Shown here: piece by piece, positions 58,612 to 64,000 of the stretch | Layout: every line of letters begins with the position of its first letter | Numbering within the stretch: position 1 is the first letter of the stretch | NCBI RefSeq assembly: GCF_001514065.1 | Contig: NZ_KQ948423.1 | Coordinates: forward strand, 186,001 to 250,000 | Reading direction: 5' to 3' | Source of the DNA: Streptomyces antibioticus | Lineage (GTDB): Bacteria; Actinomycetota; Actinomycetes; Streptomycetales; Streptomycetaceae | Length of the DNA: 64,000 bases | Made by a program: the position numbers and the translations under genes | The notes under the pieces: model-generated | Told to the model about the DNA's origin: nothing | The model's database searches: none | The model's input: only the letters and a program-made list of their open reading frames with translations

Positions 58612-59052
58612 ATGACCGGACGCCTCAACAGCGCCCAGCCGTACGCCCTCGGCCTGTTCCGTATCGTCGTCGGCCTGCTCTTCACCTGCCACGGCGCCGC
58701 CTCGCTCTTCGGCGTGCTCGGCATGAGCAAGGTCTCGGCCGGCACCTGGCCGGGCTGGTACGCGGCCGTGATCCAGCTCGTCGGCGGCTCGCTCGTCCTG
58801 CTCGGCCTGGGCACCCGGGCCGCCGCGTTCATCGCCTCGGGTTCCATGGCGTACGCGTACTTCAAGGTCCATCAGCCCGAGGCGCTGCTGCCGATGGAGA
58901 ACGGCGGCGAGGCCTCGGCGATGTTCTGCTGGGCCTTCCTGCTGCTCGTGTTCACCGGCTCCGGCGCCTTCGGCGTCGACCGGCTGCTCGCGAAGCGCTC
59001 ACCGGCCGCCGCCGGGCGACCGGCCACGGACAAGGCGCCCGTGGCCGCCTGA
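58612..59052 (+). CDS. DoxX-family membrane protein
   Basis: A 146-residue protein with four helices. ALGLFRIVVGLLFTCHGAASLFGVLGM and WPGWYAAVIQLVGGSLVLLGLGTRAAAFIASGSMAYAYFKVH are typical DoxX segments. The family is linked to thiosulphate oxidation or redox membrane complexes, but its function here is unknown. AGGAG stands 10 bases before the ATG. A large hairpin follows. Confidence 0.88.
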   Translation: MTGRLNSAQPYALGLFRIVVGLLFTCHGAASLFGVLGMSKVSAGTWPGWYAAVIQLVGGSLVLLGLGTRAAAFIASGSMAYAYFKVHQPEALLPMENGGEASAMFCWAFLLLVFTGSGAFGVDRLLAKRSPAAAGRPATDKAPVAA

Positions 59053-59081
59053 TCCACCCGCTCCAGGACAGCGCCCCTTGT

Positions 59082-59128
59082 ACGGGTTGTTCACTCCCCG
59101 GAACGTGTCGGCGGAGTGAACAACCCGT
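59082..59128. terminator. hairpin after the DoxX gene
   Basis: Bases 59082-59097 (ACGGGTTGTTCACTCC) pair perfectly with 59113-59128, around a 15-base loop. No T-run follows. It lies between the DoxX and DedA genes and could end transcription or be a regulator site for the DedA gene. Confidence 0.55.
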
Positions 59129-59207
59129 GCAAACACACGAGCCCCCCATGACCTTCCTGTCATACCCCCCGCGTACGCTGTATGGCTGTTACGGGGGAAA
59201 ACGGGGA

Positions 59208-59831
59208 GTGACGGTGTTCGAGAGTCTCGGCAGTGCGGGCGCGCTGATCGGCAGCCCATGGATCTACGCGCTGGTGGCCGCGTCGGTCCTGCTCGACGTG
59301 TTCCTGCCGGTCCTGCCCAGTGGCGTCCTCGTCATCACGGCCGCCACCGCCGCGGCCGCGGGCACCGCCGCCGGCAAGGTCCCGGCCGACGTCCCGGACA
59401 TTCTCCTGCTCACCCTCTGCGCCGCCACCGCGTCCGTCCTCGGCGACCTGGTGGCGTACCGACTGGCCTGGCGCGGCGGTGCCCGCCTCGACCGCGCCAT
59501 CGCCCGCTCCCGCCGACTGACCACCGCGCAGGAACGTCTCGGCTCGGCCCTCGCGCGCGGCGGCGGCCCGCTGGTCGTCCTCGCCCGCTTCGCCCCGGCC
59601 GGCCGCTCGGTCGTCTCCTTCGTCGCGGGCGCCGCCCACCGCCGCATCCGCGAGTTCCTGCCCTGGTCCGCGCTGGCGGGCCTGGCCTGGGCGGCGTACA
59701 GCGTCGCCCTCGGCTACTACGGCGCCCAGTGGCTGGGCACGACCTGGCTGGCGACCGGTGTGTCGGTGCTGGCGCTGTTCGGCGCAGGCGCCGGGGCGGC
59801 GTACGTCATGCGCCGCCAGCCGGCGGCGTAG
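59208..59831 (+). CDS. DedA-family membrane protein
   Basis: A 207-residue protein. The DedA/VTT pattern is visible: PSGVLVITAATAAAAG, ATASVLGDLVAYRLAWRGG, VVLARFAPAGRSVVSFVAGAAHRRIREFLPWSALAGLAWAAYSVALGYYGAQWLG. The arginine-proline motif RFAPAGR is the conserved core. The family flips or moves lipids across the membrane. GTG 59208 is chosen; GTG 59214, five bases after GGGGAG, is equally likely. Confidence 0.87.
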   Translation: MTVFESLGSAGALIGSPWIYALVAASVLLDVFLPVLPSGVLVITAATAAAAGTAAGKVPADVPDILLLTLCAATASVLGDLVAYRLAWRGGARLDRAIARSRRLTTAQERLGSALARGGGPLVVLARFAPAGRSVVSFVAGAAHRRIREFLPWSALAGLAWAAYSVALGYYGAQWLGTTWLATGVSVLALFGAGAGAAYVMRRQPAA

Positions 59832-60059
59832 CTACCCGGCTTTCCGCGCGGCGCCCCGCACCTCAAGCCCGGCCAGCAGCTCGGCCGTGGCCTCGGCGAT
59901 CGCGTCGACGGCGCGGTCGAAGACCTCCTGGTTGTGCGCGGCGGGCGCCCGGAAGCCGGACACCTTCCGCACGTACTGGAGGGCGGCGGCCCGGATGTCG
60001 TCCTCGGTCGCCTCCTCGGGCAACACGGGCGGGCGAAGGGTCTTGATGCTGCGGCACAT
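59832..60059 (-). CDS. DUF2277 protein
   Basis: A 75-residue protein with the family start MCRSIKTLRPPVLPEEATEDDIRAAALQYVRKVSGFRAPA and a helical end. The function is unknown. Its stop codon abuts that of the convergent DedA gene without overlap. It is divergent from the metallo-hydrolase gene at 60119. Confidence 0.87.
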   Translation of the reverse strand: MCRSIKTLRPPVLPEEATEDDIRAAALQYVRKVSGFRAPAAHNQEVFDRAVDAIAEATAELLAGLEVRGAARKAG

Positions 60060-60118
60060 GTCTCAAGTGTGGCCCGGCCGCCGGAATAGCGCGGGGCATC
60101 GGCCGGATTGTGCAGTAC

Positions 60119-60874
60119 ATGACCTCTGTGGAGATCCTCTACGTCGGCGGCCCGACCTCTCTGATCACCCTCGGCGGGGTGCGCCTGCTGACCGACCCGA
60201 CCTTCGACGCGCCCGGCGAGTACGACCTCGGCTCGCGCACGCTGGTCAAGAAGACCGGCCCGGCGGTGCGGGCGTCCGACCTCGCCCCGGTGGACGCCGT
60301 CCTGCTCTCCCACGACCAGCACCCGGACAACCTGGACACGGCGGGCCGGACGTTCCTCCGGTCCGCGCCTCTGGTCCTGTCCACGGCCTCGGCGTACGAC
60401 CGGATCGGTGCCCCCGTCCGCGCCCTGCCCGCGTGGGAGCACACGGAGGTCGGCGGCGTCCGTGTCACCGCCGTCCCCGCCCTGCACGGCCCCAAGGGCT
60501 CCGAACCCCTCGTCGGCGAGGTGACCGGCTTCGTCCTGTCCGGCGCGGGACTGCCGAAGGTGTACGTCAGCGGCGACAACGCCGACCTGGACGTGGTCCG
60601 CGAGATCGCCGACCGCGAGGGCCCCTTCGACGTGGCCGTGCTGTTCGCGGGGGCGGCCCGCACCCCCGTCGTGCCGGACGCCCCGCTGACCCTGACCAGC
60701 GAGCGGGCGGCGGAGGCGGCCGTGATCCTGGGCGCCCGCCACGTCGTACCGCTGCACTTCGAGCACTGGGCCCACTTCACGCAGGACGGTCCGACGCTGA
60801 CGAAGGCGTTCGCGGAGGCGGGCCTGACCGAGCGGCTGCACCTGCCCGAGCCCGGGGAGACCGTACGGCTGTGA
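60119..60874 (+). CDS. MBL-fold metallo-hydrolase with variant metal motif
   Basis: A 251-residue UlaG-like metallo-hydrolase. The first metal motif reads LLSHDQHPDNLD, where most family members have HxHxDH; the last His is Asn and the second His is shifted by one residue. I recall this variant from a common actinomycete subfamily. Other ligands are PALHGPKG, YVSGDNADLD and VPLHFEHWAHF. The reaction is unknown. ATG 60119 is preferred over GTG 60110. Confidence 0.83.
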   Translation: MTSVEILYVGGPTSLITLGGVRLLTDPTFDAPGEYDLGSRTLVKKTGPAVRASDLAPVDAVLLSHDQHPDNLDTAGRTFLRSAPLVLSTASAYDRIGAPVRALPAWEHTEVGGVRVTAVPALHGPKGSEPLVGEVTGFVLSGAGLPKVYVSGDNADLDVVREIADREGPFDVAVLFAGAARTPVVPDAPLTLTSERAAEAAVILGARHVVPLHFEHWAHFTQDGPTLTKAFAEAGLTERLHLPEPGETVRL

Positions 60875-60941
60875 CGTCTGCGATGATCCGTCGCGAGGCG
60901 GCCACCACTCAAGGGGTCGACCGACGAAGGGAATTCGTGTG

Positions 60942-61847
60942 ATGACGCACGACCGAGAACTGACCGTGGCGGTCCTGGGCCCGGGTGGCATCGGCGGCCT
61001 GCTCGCCGGACTGCTGGCCCGGGACGGGCACCGGGTGATCTGCCTGGCCGGGGACGAGACGGCCGCGGCGCTGCGGACGACCGGGATCCACGTCCGCAGC
61101 GGTCCGTACGGTGACTTCACGGCCGCGGTGGAGGCGGAAACCGAGCTGCGTACGCCCGTCGACGCCTGCCTGGTGGCGGTCAAGCACACCGCGCTCGACG
61201 CGGCGCTGGACCGCGTACCGCCCGCCGCCCTGGGCGACGCGCTCCTCGTTCCGTTCCTGAACGGCGTGGAGCACCCGGCGGCGCTGCGGGCCCGCTACGG
61301 CGAGGAGGCGGTGGCCCCGGCGGTGATCCGGACGGAGTCGACCCGGGTGGCGCCGGGGGAGATCGTCCACGGCAGCCCGGTCGCGGAGATCGACCTGAGC
61401 GGCGACAAGGTGGCGAAGGACCGCCTGGAGACGCTGGCGGCGGCCCTGGACGCGGCCGGGCCGACCACCCGGGTCCTGCCGGACGAGGCCTCGGCGCTGT
61501 GGGCCAAGATGGCGTTCCTCGCCCCGCTCGCCCTGCTCACCACGCGCTACGCGCTCCCGCTGGGCGACATCCGCACCCGCCACCGCGAGGAGCTGACCGC
61601 CCTGGTCGAGGAGACGGCCGCGGTCAGCCGCGCCTCGGGTGCCACGGTGGACCCGGCCCAGGCCCTCGCCCGCTACGACGCGTTCCCACCCCGGACCAAG
61701 TCCTCCATGCAACGCGACGCCGAGGCCGGGCACCCCCTGGAACTCGACGCGATCGGCGGGGCGTTGCTGCGCGCGGCGGAGCGGGCGGGGGTGCCGGCGC
61801 CGGTGACGGAGCGGCTGGTACGGGAACTGCGGGCCGCGGGTCACTGA
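60942..61847 (+). CDS. panE: 2-dehydropantoate 2-reductase
   Basis: A 301-residue PanE/ApbA-family NADPH-dependent reductase that converts ketopantoate to pantoate for CoA synthesis. The NADP motif is VAVLGPGGIGGLLAGLLARDGHRV. The catalytic Lys is in LVAVKHTALD, and the C-terminal domain has PPRTKSSMQRDAEAGHPLELDAIGGALL with the family's KSSMxxD-x-E-x-G pattern. ATG 60942 follows an in-frame GTG. Some paralogues act on other 2-keto acids. Confidence 0.85.
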   Translation: MTHDRELTVAVLGPGGIGGLLAGLLARDGHRVICLAGDETAAALRTTGIHVRSGPYGDFTAAVEAETELRTPVDACLVAVKHTALDAALDRVPPAALGDALLVPFLNGVEHPAALRARYGEEAVAPAVIRTESTRVAPGEIVHGSPVAEIDLSGDKVAKDRLETLAAALDAAGPTTRVLPDEASALWAKMAFLAPLALLTTRYALPLGDIRTRHREELTALVEETAAVSRASGATVDPAQALARYDAFPPRTKSSMQRDAEAGHPLELDAIGGALLRAAERAGVPAPVTERLVRELRAAGH

Positions 61848-61929
61848 GCCAGAAGAAGCGCGAGGCTCGAACACACGAACCCACCGAAGAAACTCGCACC
61901 CCTAAATCGAACAGGCGTAGCATTGCGCC

Positions 61930-62262
61930 GTGGCTACGACCTATGACTTTCCGAGTGACCTCCTCGCCGGTCAGGAGGAGCTGCATCAGGTCAGGGCCGA
62001 GCTGTCGGCCCTGCTCAAAAGGCTGCCCTGGTCGGTCGAGCCGCTGGACGGGTTCAGTGACACCGCCGGCTGGCGCAAGGTGGAACGCCCCGCCTCCCCC
62101 GGCTGGACGGCCGACGAACAGGCAGAGGTGGAGAAGCTCCGCCAACGCGAACACGAACTCGCCGTCTTCGTCAGCGGCCACCGCTTCTGGGCGGAGGTCG
62201 CGGCGGGGGAACGCGTGGACGCGCGGATGAAACTGAAGCACGTACGGGACGAAACGGAGTGA
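61930..62262 (+). CDS. hypothetical protein, 110 residues
   Basis: A hydrophilic, helical protein: VATTYDFPSDLLAGQEELHQVRAELSALLKRLPWSVEPLDG, then ADEQAEVEKLRQREHELAVFVSGHRFWAEVAAGERVDARMKLKH. It has no membrane segment. I do not recognise the family but the codon use is clean. The start is GTG 61930. A perfect hairpin terminator follows within eight bases. Confidence 0.75.
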   Translation: MATTYDFPSDLLAGQEELHQVRAELSALLKRLPWSVEPLDGFSDTAGWRKVERPASPGWTADEQAEVEKLRQREHELAVFVSGHRFWAEVAAGERVDARMKLKHVRDETE

Positions 62263-62270
62263 CGAAACGA

Positions 62271-62304
62271 AGGGGACCCCGGCCGATGTCGGCCGGGGTC
62301 CCCT
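62271..62304. terminator. bidirectional terminator between the hypothetical gene and tRNA-Val
   Basis: AGGGGACCCCGGCCGA and its reverse complement (62289-62304) make a 16-bp stem with a two-base gap. It stands directly after the plus-strand gene and directly after the tRNA 3' end on the minus strand. Confidence 0.85.
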
Positions 62305-62310
62305 GCACGC

Positions 62311-62385
<75 letters not shown>

Positions 62386-62585
62386 GCACCCCGAGCCGCG
62401 CTCAGGACGAGTCGACAGCCTACATTGCCCGGGGCAGTGTCCTGCAAACCGGATGCGGTCAGGGTTCTTCCGGGGGTTTTCCCCACCCCGTATCCGGGAG
62501 CGTCCCGGATCCCCCGGCCGCCCTGCGGTCCGTACGGTCGAAGAGGCTTGTCAGTGCCCGCAGGGGCCTTCAGGGGGAGACTCTC

Positions 62586-63356
62586 ATGACCCGTCGTTCC
62601 GTCACCGCCCGCGTCGTCCTCGCCGTCGGGGCCGTCGCTCTCGTCGGAGCCGCCAGTGCCTGCGGGGCCTCCGCGGGCGACGACAAGCATCCCGACCAGC
62701 GCGCCTTCACCCTGCACGGCGACACCCTCACCATCGACTCGGACGACTCCGCGCTGGAGATCGTCGCCGTCGACGACGCCAAGGCGAGGACGGTCGAGGT
62801 CACGCGCTGGTTCCAAGGGTCCGTCGCGCTCGGCAAGGACCCCGAGGTGACCTGGTCCATGAAGGACGACCGGCTCAAGCTGCGGATGCACTGCACCGGC
62901 GTCGTCGCCGACTGCGCGGCCAAGCACCGGATCGAGGTGCCGCGCGGGATGGCCGTGCAGGTCGAGGACGGGGACGGCAGCGTGCGGGCGAAGGGCTTCG
63001 AGGCCCCGCTGAGCATCAGCACCGGTGACGGGTCCGTCCATGTCACCGACTCCAGCGGCCCTCTCGACCTGAAGACCGGCGACGGCTCCGTGCGCGCGGA
63101 GGTCACCTCCCACAAGGTCCGCACCCGCACCGGCGACGGCTCCGTGCACCTCGAACTGGCCGCCGTACCGGACCTGGTGGAGTCCCGCAGCGGCGACGGC
63201 TCCGTCACCGTCGAACTGCCCAAGGCCACGTACCGCGTCTCGACCGAGACCGGCGACGGCGGGGTGGACGTCTCCGTCCCACGCGACGAGTCCAGCTCGC
63301 ACGTCATATCCGCGCACACCGGCGACGGCAAAGTCACAGTGCGGACCGCGAACTAA
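62586..63356 (+). CDS. DUF4097-type beta-repeat lipoprotein
   Basis: A 256-residue protein. The signal peptide ends in a lipobox VGAASACGAS, so it should be lipid-anchored outside the cell. The C-terminal half has at least six turns of a GDGSV repeat (EDGDGSVRAKGF, STGDGSVHVTD, KTGDGSVRAEV, RTGDGSVHLEL), as in the adhesin-like DUF4097 beta-helix. The function is unknown. AGGGGGAGA stands before the ATG. Confidence 0.88.
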   Translation: MTRRSVTARVVLAVGAVALVGAASACGASAGDDKHPDQRAFTLHGDTLTIDSDDSALEIVAVDDAKARTVEVTRWFQGSVALGKDPEVTWSMKDDRLKLRMHCTGVVADCAAKHRIEVPRGMAVQVEDGDGSVRAKGFEAPLSISTGDGSVHVTDSSGPLDLKTGDGSVRAEVTSHKVRTRTGDGSVHLELAAVPDLVESRSGDGSVTVELPKATYRVSTETGDGGVDVSVPRDESSSHVISAHTGDGKVTVRTAN

Positions 63357-63431
63357 CGGGCCCGTGTGTTCGTCCTTAACCGGTGGGAGAATGACAACCG
63401 GGCCAGGACGGACACAGCACGGGAGAGGGAT

Positions 63432-64000
63432 GTGACGGCGACACCAGCACAGCCGTACTCGCCGGCACAACCGCACTCGCCGTCGGCGCCGCGCACCCGT
63501 TCCGCGCTGCGCGACACCCTCACCCTTCTCGCCCTGCCCCTGGTCGCCGCCCTCGCGCTGCCCGCGGCGTTCGCCGGCGGCGGCACCCGCCGCTGGTTCG
63601 GCGGCCGGGCCGAGAACCAGCGGGCCGAGGCGCAGGCCGCCAAGGACGCCGCCGCGGCCGCGTTCTACGAGCTGGACACCGCCCAGCGCGACCTGCGGAT
63701 CTCGATAGAGACCATCACGGCCGTCGACGACTCCCCCGCCGCCCGCCGGGCCGTCTCCGACTTCGACGCCCTGGGCCGCCGCATCGACGAGGCCAGCAGT
63801 CAGTACATCAACGCCGTCGACGCCCATGACCTCGACCGCGACGACCTGGAGGCGTCGGTCGCGGCCCGCGCCCGCACCGAGCTGACCGCCGCCAAGGACG
63901 AGCTCGGACGGGTCAAGCAGGATCTCGACCGGTTCGCGGACGGTCTCGGGCCGCTCCTCGGCAAGGCCGAGACCCAGCTGGCCCGGCTCGCCCCGGCGGT
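63432..64000 (+). CDS. membrane-associated hypothetical protein, cut by the window edge
   Basis: At least 189 residues are present. An N-terminal Pro/Ser-rich stretch precedes one membrane helix (LTLLALPLVAALALPAAFAGG). A long charged helical region follows (AEAQAAKDAAAAAFYELDTAQRDLRISIETI ... ELGRVKQDLDRFADGLGPLL) that probably forms a coiled coil. The start is GTG 63432, with GGGAGAGGG before it. The family is not recognised and the 3' end is missing. Confidence 0.78.
   Translation, partial: MTATPAQPYSPAQPHSPSAPRTRSALRDTLTLLALPLVAALALPAAFAGGGTRRWFGGRAENQRAEAQAAKDAAAAAFYELDTAQRDLRISIETITAVDDSPAARRAVSDFDALGRRIDEASSQYINAVDAHDLDRDDLEASVAARARTELTAAKDELGRVKQDLDRFADGLGPLLGKAETQLARLAPA

Noticed and set aside
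62586-63356. GDGSV repeats as a possible DNA repeat array
   Set aside because: The repeats are protein-level turns of a beta-helix, with varied codons; this is not a CRISPR or satellite array.

Overview
The window is a piece of a Streptomyces chromosome, or that of a very close actinomycete. Coding regions have almost uniform G/C third codon positions and GTG, TTG and ATG starts. Typical streptomycete families are present: the XRE / DUF397 / small-ATPase trio, a SigE-type ECF sigma factor, DUF5336, DUF2277 and DUF397 proteins. The left edge (RNase HI/acid phosphatase, zinc-ribbon protein, Nif3-like protein) is a conserved Streptomyces gene order. One tRNA gene (Val, anticodon TAC) is present. 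I saw no CRISPR array, transposase or prophage.

Layout. 1-4250: RNase HI-phosphatase, zinc-ribbon and Nif3 genes, then two genes of unknown function. 4257-7199: a three-gene operon (hydratase, zinc alcohol dehydrogenase, SDR) resembling steroid side-chain beta-oxidation enzymes. 7489-13975: a two-component system, an NmrA/HxlR divergent pair, an ECF sigma factor with a membrane partner, and an MFS exporter. 14157-20434: a second MFS protein with an extra C-terminal domain, a methyltransferase, a cell-wall amidase, membrane proteins and an Rv3520c-type F420 oxidoreductase. 20460-23634: a glycosyltransferase / methyltransferase / toroid-protein operon. 23849-24508: kstR, with a TPP riboswitch pointing at its 3' end on the opposite strand. 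24787-29714: a TPR protein, ferredoxin, aldehyde dehydrogenase, metallo-hydrolase, SnoaL-like protein and APH-like kinase. 29790-35705: a cobalamin riboswitch followed by two cell-surface proteins and a complete ECF transporter. 36014-39431: a transglycosylase, DUF1275, PNPOx-like protein and the XRE/DUF397/ATPase cluster. 39483-42124: a FadA5-like thiolase divergent from a CYP125 cytochrome P450. 42247-64000: mainly single genes, including a GT87-PAP2 fusion, a TTA-containing DUF2330 gene, an MFS-MarR fusion, a TMEM165 gene behind a yybP-ykoY riboswitch, a secreted HNH nuclease, a PhoD phosphatase and PanE.

The main theme is a dispersed steroid-like catabolic regulon. KstR, CYP125, a FadA5-type thiolase, an Hsd4A-like SDR, a hydratase, an aldehyde dehydrogenase with ferredoxin, and an Rv3520c-type oxidoreductase lie at five separate places. 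Exact or near-exact KstR boxes (TnnAACnnGTTnnA) precede several of them. A second, 15-bp palindrome (CTGAYRNACCGTCAG) occurs in the same orientation upstream of four of them. I do not know a regulator for that second motif. No steroid ring-cleavage genes are in the window.

Other regulatory features are a cobalamin riboswitch for B12 uptake, an apparently orphan TPP riboswitch antisense to kstR, a manganese-type riboswitch with its own terminator, one bldA-type TTA codon, and a gene that seems to start with CTG. All family assignments come from reading motifs and remembered homologues. No database search was run.
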